From CAZEMR01 sp964513465 (lineage in GTDB: Bacteria > Bacteroidota > Ignavibacteria > Kapaibacteriales > UBA2268), in the NCBI GenBank assembly GCA_964513465.1, contig CAZEMR010000002.1:76695-140694 (forward strand): a stretch of 64,000 nucleotides of DNA, read 5' to 3'. Numbering within the stretch: position 1 is the first letter of the stretch; every line of letters starts with the position of its first letter. The position numbers and the translations under genes were made by a program. A model generated the notes under the pieces. That model made no database searches. It had not been told where the DNA came from and saw nothing but the letters and a program-made list of their open reading frames with translations. Below are positions 35,037 to 43,188 of this stretch, piece by piece.

Positions 35037-37364
35037 TTAACTCCTTTGGTCCAGTTCGATAATTTTTTCGACGATCAGCGCCGCGCAGAAGGCCGCCGCT
35101 TTTTTGCGCATAATCGGGAATCCCATGTATGACGCAATCGGCAGAGTCCACTCGAGCATTGCCAGCAGGTATGGCCGCATGTCGCGCTCGAAAATAGTCG
35201 TGCGGTCGGCATAATTGCGCAATTTCGAGATTATAACATAGGCTTTTTCATAGGCCGGGTCGTCGCTTGCGCAGGTGAATCGCGGAAGTTCGCTGATCAG
35301 ATTCTGCATCAAAAGCCCCTGTTCGAATTCTATCACATGGGCGATTTCCTCGTCGGAATCAATGGGCAGCATTTCGAATTTGATAATCGGTTCGAGCCGC
35401 GCAAAGTCCGATACGATATTGCTTTCGCGGGTTTCCGAAAAGTCGATTACATATATATTTTCGTCCTCGTCGAGCAGAATATTCTTCATATTCAGGTCGC
35501 CATGGATGACGGATTTATACCCTGTGATTTCCTGGTTTTTTCTTTTGGGGAATTCATTTTTTAAAAAATGGAATGGGTTACGCACGCTGCGCCCAAGGCA
35601 GGGGCAGTGGATCATTTCGTCGCTGCTGTCGATTCCGAGTTCGCTTTTGGCGTCTTCGCATATCGTACTGAAGAGCCTGCCCGGGTAGTGCTCGTCGTAG
35701 AGCCGGACGGGGGTCATGCGGGGCTGGCCGTACCAGGGCTTGAGCACATGGGTGAATACCCGGTCGAAAATTTCGGCGACTTCTTCGGCGGGGCGCTCCT
35801 GAAAATGCTTCTCGAGCCATTCGATACGGCTGTCGGCGCCGCCGATTCCGACGAAATTATACCTTAGCCCGGCGTAATCTCGATAGCTTGTGCGGCCCAT
35901 GACCGAGGTGCTGTTGTTTAAGATAAATTTTTTGACAAAATTGGAATATGCGTTCTCTTCGCGCCGGATAGCTTCCTTCGAAGCGATCTTCAGCACGGTG
36001 GGGAGCTGGCGGCGGCCGTCGCGGTCGAAGCTGTTTACGAGGAATGTGCGCGCGGAGAATCCTCCGGTAAGCGGCTTGAGCACAACTTTGCCGGAATCGC
36101 CGTAAATTCTGCGGATAATTATATTGAATTCCTCCGGGAAATCCGATTCGCCCTCGAATTCGATTTTAATGCGCTTGTGGGTGCCGGGGCGGACGTCTTC
36201 TGGAACGAAGAGCCAAGCGGCAAAGCGGCCGATATCCGAATCGGGCGAGATATTGCCGACGCCTCCGAGCCGCTCGAGATCGGCAATGTCGCGGATTATT
36301 TCGTTGTGGGTTTTGTCAAGATTTTCGGTATCGAATTTATTCAAAAAAAGTGCGTTCATACGGACATAAATGCCATCTCCTGCTGCATATTCGTCGAGGG
36401 CAGGAAAGAGGGGCTCTTTGACGGATTCGCGGCGCTCGGCGATTCCGACGACGAATGCCGCGGCCGGGGTGACCGGCTGGGTGATACGATGGCCGGCCGA
36501 GAAGTCATCGGAATCCTCAAAATGCGATGCGAATAATTTTTTTGATTCGCAATATGCGCAAAAGGCGATTCGTTCGGGCTTTTTATCTGATGATTTTTCC
36601 GCTGCCGAAAAAAAGTCTTTAACGGCTTCATGAATCGGCAGGATTTTCTGTTCGGCGAATTTGATTTCTGCGCAGGGTTTCCCGTTGATGCCGAGCATCG
36701 AGACTGCGTCGATCTCCAGCTTCGATGAGTCCTCGGCGATGAAATAGTCGGCCACGCTGTTGCCATCGGCTGCGATAGCTCCGGCGATATGGTGGGCGGC
36801 AATAAATTCGCCGGGAGCGGCTTCGGTGCCGTCCGATCCGCTGAATCCGGCAATGCCGACTCCGAGAGGGATTTCGTCGAGAAATAATTTTTCGATGGAT
36901 TTTTCCGTTTCCGGAGAATTTTCGCTGCGGCCCCATAGCTCGAGTATACACTGCGATTCGGGGAATTCCATATAGGTATATTCCCGGCCGCCTGAGCTGA
37001 ATTCGCTGCGGGTATCGATGGCGAGCTTTTCCGACAGCACGTGCTTCAGCGCTTCGTCGGGGGTGTCGTACATCGTTACCGAGCGGTCGAGTCCGGACAT
37101 CGAGATTGCGCTCATTGCGTCGCCCGAGAGCGCGCAGAGGATAGAGCGTCCTCCGCGGCTGCGCATGTTTTTTTCGATTTTCAGCAGGGAGCGGATTCCT
37201 ACGCTGGAAATATAATTAACCCGGCCCATATTGATAATGGCATAGCATCTGCTTTCGGGGATATCGGCGGCGCGGGAGTCGAGATCGCGGGCGCCGACAG
37301 CATCCAGCCGTCCTTCGAGAACGAGAACCGGCACGGAATTTTTTTCTGTAATCTGGATTTCCAT
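35037..37364 (-). CDS. STAS domain fused to an unknown domain and an APH-like kinase
   Basis: 775 residues. Residues 1-110 are a STAS domain of the anti-sigma-factor-antagonist type (VPVLVLEGRLDAVGA; YISSVGIRSLL, where Ser54 aligns with the phosphorylated Ser of SpoIIAA). Residues about 120-400 match nothing I know; one block reads GVGIAGFSGSDGTEAAPGEF. Residues about 430-760 look like an aminoglycoside-phosphotransferase-type kinase: GGFSARTFLV, TVLKIASKEAIRREENAY, catalytic HGDLNMKN (H621, D623) and VIDFSE (D641). It lies between hemB and hemL with gaps of 13 and 17 bases. The fusion suggests a self-contained STAS/kinase switch, a possible target of the PP2C at 30632-31831. Confidence 0.75.
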   Translation of the reverse strand: MEIQITEKNSVPVLVLEGRLDAVGARDLDSRAADIPESRCYAIINMGRVNYISSVGIRSLLKIEKNMRSRGGRSILCALSGDAMSAISMSGLDRSVTMYDTPDEALKHVLSEKLAIDTRSEFSSGGREYTYMEFPESQCILELWGRSENSPETEKSIEKLFLDEIPLGVGIAGFSGSDGTEAAPGEFIAAHHIAGAIAADGNSVADYFIAEDSSKLEIDAVSMLGINGKPCAEIKFAEQKILPIHEAVKDFFSAAEKSSDKKPERIAFCAYCESKKLFASHFEDSDDFSAGHRITQPVTPAAAFVVGIAERRESVKEPLFPALDEYAAGDGIYVRMNALFLNKFDTENLDKTHNEIIRDIADLERLGGVGNISPDSDIGRFAAWLFVPEDVRPGTHKRIKIEFEGESDFPEEFNIIIRRIYGDSGKVVLKPLTGGFSARTFLVNSFDRDGRRQLPTVLKIASKEAIRREENAYSNFVKKFILNNSTSVMGRTSYRDYAGLRYNFVGIGGADSRIEWLEKHFQERPAEEVAEIFDRVFTHVLKPWYGQPRMTPVRLYDEHYPGRLFSTICEDAKSELGIDSSDEMIHCPCLGRSVRNPFHFLKNEFPKRKNQEITGYKSVIHGDLNMKNILLDEDENIYVIDFSETRESNIVSDFARLEPIIKFEMLPIDSDEEIAHVIEFEQGLLMQNLISELPRFTCASDDPAYEKAYVIISKLRNYADRTTIFERDMRPYLLAMLEWTLPIASYMGFPIMRKKAAAFCAALIVEKIIELDQRS

Positions 37365-37377
37365 AAATCACTCCGGA

Positions 37378-38367
37378 TTAATATTCGTAATCGGAATCAA
37401 TTAATTTTGCGAGGTCTTTGGCAAAATATGTCAGTATCATATCCGCGCCTGCGCGCTTGATCGAAATGGCAGATTCGTGCATAACGCGCGCTTCGTCGAT
37501 CCATCCGTTGGCGGCGGCGGCTTTTATCATCGAATATTCGCCGCTGACCTGGTATGCTGCTGTGGGCATGCAGAATTCTTCTTTTACGCGGCAGACGACG
37601 TCGAGATATGGCATTGCGGGCTTGACCATTACGATGTCGGCGCCTTCGAATATGTCTTCGTCGACTTCGCGCAGAGCCTCGCTGGCGTTGGCGATGTCCA
37701 TCTGGTGTGATTTGCGGTCGCCGAATTGCGGAGCGGATTCGGCAGCGTCGCGGAATGGTCCGTAGAATCCGGAGGCATATTTGGCAGCATAGCTCATAAT
37801 CGGCAGGTTTGGATATTCGTTTTCGTCGAGTGTCCGGCGGATTGCGGCGACCCGGCCATCCATCATGTCCGAGGGGGCGACCATATCGGCGCCTGCGCGT
37901 GCGTGGCTCAGCGCCATCTGGGCCAGCAGATTGATTGTGACGTCGTTTAGTATCTGGTTGCCGTGGATTATTCCGCAGTGGCCGTGGCTGGTGTATTCGC
38001 AGAGGCATACATCGGTGATGACCACGAGGTCGGGGATTTCCTCTTTGAGCGCTTTGACCGCGCGCTGGACGATGCCGTTTTCGGCGTAGCCCTCGCTACC
38101 GGCTTCGTCTTTTTCCGAAGGAATTCCGAATAGCATTATAGCAGGGATGCCCAATTGGTGGACTTCCACGCACTCGGAGATGAGATTATCGATGGATAGC
38201 TGAAATACGCCGGGCATGGATTTGACTTCGTTTTTTACGCGTTTGCCCGGGCATACGAACATTGGGTAGATCAGATCGGATTTGGCGAGCGTGGTTTCGC
38301 GCACCATCCGGCGAATAACGGGATTCCGGCGGAGCCTGCGGAACCGCTTGAATTCAAATTCCAGCAT
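37378..38367 (-). CDS. hemB: Delta-aminolevulinate dehydratase (porphobilinogen synthase)
   Basis: 329 residues. The zinc-site Cys cluster DVCLCEYTSHGHCG, the first Schiff-base region SYAAKYASGFYGPFRDA, the catalytic Lys in MVKPAMPYLD and YQVSGEYSMI are all present. It joins two 5-aminolevulinates into porphobilinogen. It lies 37 bases behind hemC in the haem operon. Confidence 0.97.
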   Translation of the reverse strand: MLEFEFKRFRRLRRNPVIRRMVRETTLAKSDLIYPMFVCPGKRVKNEVKSMPGVFQLSIDNLISECVEVHQLGIPAIMLFGIPSEKDEAGSEGYAENGIVQRAVKALKEEIPDLVVITDVCLCEYTSHGHCGIIHGNQILNDVTINLLAQMALSHARAGADMVAPSDMMDGRVAAIRRTLDENEYPNLPIMSYAAKYASGFYGPFRDAAESAPQFGDRKSHQMDIANASEALREVDEDIFEGADIVMVKPAMPYLDVVCRVKEEFCMPTAAYQVSGEYSMIKAAAANGWIDEARVMHESAISIKRAGADMILTYFAKDLAKLIDSDYEY

Positions 38368-38404
38368 GATTGCCTCTTATAAAAATATATAAATAATATG
38401 GTGA

Positions 38405-39331
38405 TTATAAATTGCCAAGAATTTTGTCTGCGCCGCGATCGAGCAGAGTCCGCGCAAGGCGTCTGCCTAAGGATTCCGGATCGTCCGCCGGGCCGTCGAT
38501 AGCGTCGCGGTATTGTTCGCTGCCATCTACGGAGGCGACCATGCCCTCTATGCGGATACTCTCGCCGTCGAGGTCGGCAGTGGCTGCTATCGGATACTGG
38601 CAGCCTCCGCCCAATGCGGCGAGGAATGTCCGTTCGGCGGTGGTGCATATCCGGGTCGGCCGGTGATCGATTTTTTCGAGCAATCGTCGGAGAGCTTCGT
38701 TATCGGAATTGATCTCGACTCCGAGCGCGCCCTGTCCGACGGCGGGGATCATTACGTGCCGAGGAATTACGGACGAAATATGCTGCTCCAGCCCCAGGCG
38801 CTCCACACCGGCGCGGGCGAGAATTACGGCGTCCCATTTTGATTCCTGAAATTTTCGGATGCGGGTGGGAACGTTCCCGCGAAGGTCCTCGGTCGTCAGG
38901 TCCGGCCTCAGTGCGAGCAATTGCGCGCGGCGGCGGGTCGACCCGGTGCCGACGGTGCCTCCGGACGGAATATCGTCGATAGTCGTGCCCCTGGTGCGGG
39001 CAATCAGTACGTCCTCGCGGGCGTGGCGTTCGGTGACTGCGGCTATCGCAAGGCCTTCGGGGACGGCGGTCTCGAGGTCTTTCAGGCTGTGGACTGCGAC
39101 GTTGATTTCGCCGGAAAGCAGCGCGTTTTCGAGCTCTTTGGTGAATAGTCCCTTGCCGCCGATTTTCGCGAGCGGCGTGTTGATGAATTTGTCGCCTTTG
39201 GTTTTAATATGTTTTAATTCGATATATATATCCGGAGCGATAGCTGCAATCCTTGATTTGATAAAATTGGACTGCCACAACGCGAGATCGCTCGATCGGG
39301 TGCCGATGATTATTTTTCGAGGGAAATTCAT
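38405..39331 (-). CDS. hemC: Hydroxymethylbilane synthase (porphobilinogen deaminase)
   Basis: 308 residues. IGTRSSDLALWQS at the start, KGLFTKELE, VAVHSLKDLE, GTGSTRRRAQL, and the dipyrromethane-cofactor Cys in LGGGCQYPI are the family signatures. It builds hydroxymethylbilane from four porphobilinogens. It is the first gene of the haem operon, with a TAAATTTG element 54 bases upstream. Confidence 0.97.
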   Translation of the reverse strand: MNFPRKIIIGTRSSDLALWQSNFIKSRIAAIAPDIYIELKHIKTKGDKFINTPLAKIGGKGLFTKELENALLSGEINVAVHSLKDLETAVPEGLAIAAVTERHAREDVLIARTRGTTIDDIPSGGTVGTGSTRRRAQLLALRPDLTTEDLRGNVPTRIRKFQESKWDAVILARAGVERLGLEQHISSVIPRHVMIPAVGQGALGVEINSDNEALRRLLEKIDHRPTRICTTAERTFLAALGGGCQYPIAATADLDGESIRIEGMVASVDGSEQYRDAIDGPADDPESLGRRLARTLLDRGADKILGNL

Positions 39332-39384
39332 ATAGTAATTTGCAAAAAATTTTACAATTCTGAAAACAGTTCATTAAGGTATAT

Positions 39385-39392
39385 CAAATTTA
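39385..39392 (-). promoter_or_regulatory. Candidate -7 element for the haem operon
   Basis: Minus strand TAAATTTG, an exact TAnnTTTG match, 54 bases before the hemC start. The -33 region is AT-rich without a clear TTG. Confidence 0.4.
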
Positions 39393-39418
39393 AAATAATA
39401 TAAATAATTAATTGAAAT

Positions 39419-39452
39419 AAAAAAGCCGGACGCCACATTTCGGACGTCCGGC
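39419..39452 (-). terminator. Rho-independent terminator of the T9SS cargo gene
   Basis: Perfect stem GCCGGACG / CGTCCGGC with a 12-base loop; on the minus strand six T follow. It lies 26 bases past the stop of the gene at 39478-42240. Confidence 0.88.
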
Positions 39453-39477
39453 CAATTAGCCGATTATCGGCAATTAA

Positions 39478-42240
39478 TTATCTGACGAGCGCAATAGGCA
39501 GGCGGGCTGTGCGGTCGCCCGAGCGGGCTATCACATAATATGTGCCCGAAGCCAGTTTGGCTGCGTCGAAGTCTGCTGTGTATTCGCCGTTGCTGTGGTA
39601 TCCCGAAGCCAGATTGGCAACCACATTGCCAAGCGCGTCGACAATTGTGATTTCAATATTCTGCGGCTGGGAGATAGCATAGCGGATTGTTGTATTGGAT
39701 ACGAACGGGTTCGGTCCGGCGGTCATTTCGAGGCCGTCGATCGAAGCCACTCCGTCTTCGACTGAGTTCGCACCGCCATTGCCCGCGAGCGGGATGTCGA
39801 ATGTGGTTTCGTCGGAGTCGTTCGAAAGTATGCGAAGCACTGCCTGGTCGTATGTTTCCACTTCGGCGGGGGTGAAAGTAACGATTACATTGATAGCATC
39901 GAGCGGTTCGAGTACGATGGGGAATTCATGATTGCCCTGAATCTGTACTTTGAATACGCCGGTTTCGTCGTTGTGGATATAAATATCGTTGATGACAAGG
40001 TTCTCGTCGCCGTCGTTTTCGATTACAATGATCTTGGGCGAGTTTTCGCCGACAGTTACTTTGCCGAAGTCGATGTCGGCCACAGTGCTGATGCTCGGGC
40101 CTGTGCCGGGCTGGGTGCCAACGCCATTGAGCATGATCGACTGAATGCCTGCGTCTTCGTCATTGCTTTCTACTTCGATGCCGGGTGTGTCGTATGTTTT
40201 AGCTTCTGTAGGAGTAAACGATACGGTGATGTCATAGCTGCCTTCGGCATCGATGCGCAGCGGGAGATTGGGCTTGTCGACAAATGCGAAGACTTCGTCG
40301 TCGTTCCAGAAGAAATCGAGCTTGGTGATAACCAGTTCCTGGTTGCCGCGGTTTTCGATTTTGAATGTTTCTTCGGTTGTTGTGTTAACATTGACTTCGC
40401 CGAAGTCGAGATTCAGAGTGCTGAGATAGAGCGAGGGGCCGTCTTCGACGATTACCTTATCCAGCCACTGCCAGATGCGTCCCATAAGCTGTTCGCGGTC
40501 GTCTGCGCTGGGGATTGCTTTAAAGGGGAACGCCAGATAAACCAGTTTGCCATCGCCGCGGACTACGTTGTAGCCACCGCCGTGGGTCTGGTCATTATCG
40601 AAATACAGGAATTTCTCGGCGGGGCTTCCGCTCATTTTTTCAAAAATTTCGGTATAAAACACATAATAAGGATGTGTGCTTGGATTATATTTATTCATAT
40701 CGAAATTCAGGTCGTCGCCGATTTCGTGGCCGTTTACGCCTTTGCAATTGAATTCGGTGAAGCCTGTGATCTGGTTGTTGCTGTTGGTGGTGAAGCGTCT
40801 GATAGGTTCGCCCGAAGACTGGATCATCAGAGTGCCTTCGTAGAAGGATTTGCCAAGGGCCGAAGGATACTGACCGCTAAGCTGGGCGTATTCCACTTCG
40901 GCGCATACGAGCACTTTTTTGCCGGCATTGAGCATGCTGCTGATTGCGCTCATCACGTACTGATTCATCGACGATACGGATGCGCCGATAAGCCCGCGGC
41001 TATTGAAATCGACCGAGAATATCGCGCGCTCGAAACCGCTCGACGGATAAGCAGTCATGACGCCGGAATGGATCGGCAGAATAGCTGTTTTTTGGGCATA
41101 GCTGCCGATTTCCGTAAAGGCGTTATACTCGAATCCGATAGCGTTGTTCGATCCGGTATAGATCACGTTTTCGGTGTTGTCGGTCAGCGCATAGATAGAG
41201 ATTTCCTGGGCGATCGGTATTTGGGAAACGTCTGTGGGCACAGCGTTGATCACCAGCGCAACAAAGCCAGCCTGCTGACCGGGTGTGATGCTGACGTTGA
41301 TTGATTTGGTTTCGCCCGGAGTAAGAGTTACTTCGGTTTCGCTAAGGTCGACCATGAAATCTTCCGGCTTAGCGGATTTATCTTCGTTCAGAGAAAGCGC
41401 AACAGTCATTTCTTCATCGGTTGGATTGGTAACGGTGAAGGTCTCGGTTGTGGTTTCCGAAGCCGGAATGGTAAGGAATGTGGTCTCATAATCAAGCTGG
41501 GCGCGGATAGTTTCCAGTGTGGTTCCGGCCTGGAGCACCTCTTTATCGCTGTCGTCCTGTACCCAAGCGGCGATGAACATACCATCGGCATTCCAGTCGG
41601 AATTTATTGTGTATCCATAGTCGAAGCTGCTTTCGCTGCCTGCGGCGATCGAAAGAAGCTGGCCGGTGGGGCTGGGGAGCATTTCGCGCGCTATGAAATA
41701 GAAATCCTTTTCGCCGTTGCTGCCGGCATCTTCGTAATAATGATAGAATTCGACAATCGCAACGCGCAGCCGGACACCATTCAGTGCGTCGTCCGAGGCT
41801 ACGGTTACGGTAAAGTCCATATTCATGCCGTCGCGGGTTTCGTCGATAGTAATAGTTATCGGCGAGGTGGTTCCGGCATAGGTGTTTATTTCGGTCTTGA
41901 CATCATTCAGATGGCCTGGGTTCTCGCTGAACGTACCGTTGACTCTGGCATTGGGCACACCGGTAACGCCATAATACGAGGTGCGGGAATTGTACATTGT
42001 GGGATTTGCGCTGTATATCACATCCGAGTCGGGGAAGCTTGTTCGGAAAATAACCGGAACGACATTGTCGAGATTTTCCAGCAGATAATCCTGGAAAGCC
42101 GGGTTAACGTTTGCGCACGGACCGCACGATGCATTTGTGAATTCCTCTACCAGCACCAGCCGGGGGGATTCTGCGAATAATGTTGTCGCGCTCATAATAA
42201 AAGCTGCGAGCAACATGAAAATTGTAGTCTTGCGTCTCAT
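39478..42240 (-). CDS. Exported T9SS cargo: Omp28/thioredoxin-like domain, abnormal-spindle-type beta repeats, C-terminal sorting domain
   Basis: 920 residues with a signal peptide (LLAAFIMSATTLFA) and GAGGAG before the ATG. Residues about 25-120 are thioredoxin-like with a CGPC active site in EEFTNASCGPCANVNP, as in Omp28-related proteins. A long middle region follows, then two similar beta-sandwich repeats of about 110 residues (LDFGEVNVNTTTEETFKIEN and IDFGKVTVGENSPKIIVIEN) of the choice-of-anchor-D kind. The end (about 850-920) is a type IX secretion sorting domain: GPNPFVSNTTIRYAI, then LASGTYYVIARSGDR. It would be exported by T9SS and held at the cell surface. The T9SS machinery itself is not in the window. 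Confidence 0.87.
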   Translation of the reverse strand: MRRKTTIFMLLAAFIMSATTLFAESPRLVLVEEFTNASCGPCANVNPAFQDYLLENLDNVVPVIFRTSFPDSDVIYSANPTMYNSRTSYYGVTGVPNARVNGTFSENPGHLNDVKTEINTYAGTTSPITITIDETRDGMNMDFTVTVASDDALNGVRLRVAIVEFYHYYEDAGSNGEKDFYFIAREMLPSPTGQLLSIAAGSESSFDYGYTINSDWNADGMFIAAWVQDDSDKEVLQAGTTLETIRAQLDYETTFLTIPASETTTETFTVTNPTDEEMTVALSLNEDKSAKPEDFMVDLSETEVTLTPGETKSINVSITPGQQAGFVALVINAVPTDVSQIPIAQEISIYALTDNTENVIYTGSNNAIGFEYNAFTEIGSYAQKTAILPIHSGVMTAYPSSGFERAIFSVDFNSRGLIGASVSSMNQYVMSAISSMLNAGKKVLVCAEVEYAQLSGQYPSALGKSFYEGTLMIQSSGEPIRRFTTNSNNQITGFTEFNCKGVNGHEIGDDLNFDMNKYNPSTHPYYVFYTEIFEKMSGSPAEKFLYFDNDQTHGGGYNVVRGDGKLVYLAFPFKAIPSADDREQLMGRIWQWLDKVIVEDGPSLYLSTLNLDFGEVNVNTTTEETFKIENRGNQELVITKLDFFWNDDEVFAFVDKPNLPLRIDAEGSYDITVSFTPTEAKTYDTPGIEVESNDEDAGIQSIMLNGVGTQPGTGPSISTVADIDFGKVTVGENSPKIIVIENDGDENLVINDIYIHNDETGVFKVQIQGNHEFPIVLEPLDAINVIVTFTPAEVETYDQAVLRILSNDSDETTFDIPLAGNGGANSVEDGVASIDGLEMTAGPNPFVSNTTIRYAISQPQNIEITIVDALGNVVANLASGYHSNGEYTADFDAAKLASGTYYVIARSGDRTARLPIALVR

Positions 42241-42564
42241 CGGGGACTCCTCTATTAGTAGAAAAAAGCATTAATAAAAATTAATTATTCAGGGTAATAT
42301 AAATCAATCTAACTGGATGACACGATATACTTGATAAAAGTTACAATTATTAAAATGCTGTTTTACCGGATTAACACAATCTTAATATTAATCAAGTACT
42401 AAAAATAAAGATAATTCTTCTAAAAGCAAAAAAATTATTATTTTTTAAGCTGAATCTCATTCAGTCCTTGCTAAATCTAAGATTGTTATCAAAATAACAC
42501 ATTCGGAGGCGGTTTGTCACAATTTCAGGATTTTTCATTCGTTATATAATTACTGAAATTAAAA
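42241..42564. other. AT-rich intergenic region between the T9SS cargo gene and tRNA-His
   Basis: I see no gene here. It must carry the promoter of the minus-strand T9SS gene; its ribosome-binding site GAGGAG is at the left edge. No exact TAnnTTTG was found on the minus strand. Confidence 0.5.
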
Positions 42565-42596
42565 TTTGCAGATTTAATTTGGAATCTGTAAATTTG
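42565..42596 (+). promoter_or_regulatory. Bacteroidota-type promoter of tRNA-His
   Basis: TTTG at 42565-42568, then 20 bases, then TAAATTTG at 42589-42596. This is one base off the TTTG-N19-TAnnTTTG consensus of the Bacteroidota primary sigma factor. The tRNA starts 15 bases further on. Confidence 0.65.
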
Positions 42597-42610
42597 TAAG
42601 CTACAAAGAT

Positions 42611-42684
42611 GGCGGGAGTAGCTCAGTAGGTAGAGCACCAGATTGTGGCTCTGGTGGTCGCGAGTTCAAGTCTCGTCTCTCGCC
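42611..42684 (+). tRNA. tRNA-His (GTG anticodon)
   Basis: The cloverleaf folds fully. The acceptor stem GCGGGAG pairs with CTCTCGC (one G-U). The D stem is GCTC/GAGC, the anticodon stem CCAGA/TCTGG encloses TTGTGGC, and the T loop is TTCAAGT. An extra G at 42611 (position -1) faces C at 42684 (position 73), the identity pair of bacterial tRNA-His. The 3' CCA is not fully encoded. Confidence 0.95.
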
Positions 42685-42694
42685 CCTAAGCACT

Positions 42695-42724
42695 GGCTGT
42701 CCGGTTCGGACAGCCTTTTTTTTT
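42695..42724 (+). terminator. Rho-independent terminator of tRNA-His
   Basis: Perfect 9-bp stem GGCTGTCCG / CGGACAGCC with a 3-base loop, followed by nine T. It starts 10 bases after the tRNA. Confidence 0.93.
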
Positions 42725-43143
42725 GATTAATTTATTTTGAAATCATCTCTGCTGTTCCGCGTTTATTAAGCCCCGAATCGTTAATATTCTGGTATTGATA
42801 TGTAGTCAATGCCGGAATAATTTTAATCTGATATAAATCGCCCGGCATATTAAAATAAAATATTTCAAATGCAATTGTATAATAAAATTTTGCAGATGTG
42901 ATTGTTGTGTGTGCTGCGTTGCAATCAGAAATTATTGAATTGATTATTATTATAATCATGGTTGCCGGAGGCCGATCCGGTTTGCGCGGGATTATGTTTA
43001 CGATGTGCTCTCGAATGCATTTAAATTCACGTTCCTGCACGTGTTTGCATTAATTCTGCTGATTCAAGTGCACCTGATTTCAGTGATATTTTCGGGTTTA
43101 TGCGCAGTTTTGCGGGTGCTTGCATTCGAAGAGCTTATTCAAT
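42725..43143. other. AT-rich intergenic region with no convincing gene
   Basis: The only long frame (42732-43040, minus, GTG start, 102 codons) encodes an irregular Ile-rich sequence without ribosome-binding site or recognisable motif, so I do not call it. The region lies between the terminators of tRNA-His and yidC. Confidence 0.6.
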
Positions 43144-43167
43144 AAAAAAGGAGGCGATTGCCTCCTT
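43144..43167 (-). terminator. Rho-independent terminator of the rpmH-yidC unit
   Basis: Perfect stem AAGGAGGC / GCCTCCTT with a 4-base loop; on the minus strand a T-rich run follows. It lies 22 bases past the yidC stop. Confidence 0.9.
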
Positions 43168-43188
43168 GTTTTATAATCATATCTGTTA

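Noticed and set aside
39928..41304. 458-codon open frame on the plus strand
   Set aside because: Antisense to the T9SS cargo gene, whose domains, signal peptide and terminator fit the minus strand.
42611..42684. tRNA-His as an integration site for a mobile element
   Set aside because: No integrase and no second copy of the tRNA 3' end was seen nearby; the downstream terminator follows directly.
42732..43040. 102-codon open frame on the minus strand next to tRNA-His
   Set aside because: GTG start without ribosome-binding site, irregular Ile-rich sequence and no known pattern, so the region is described as intergenic.
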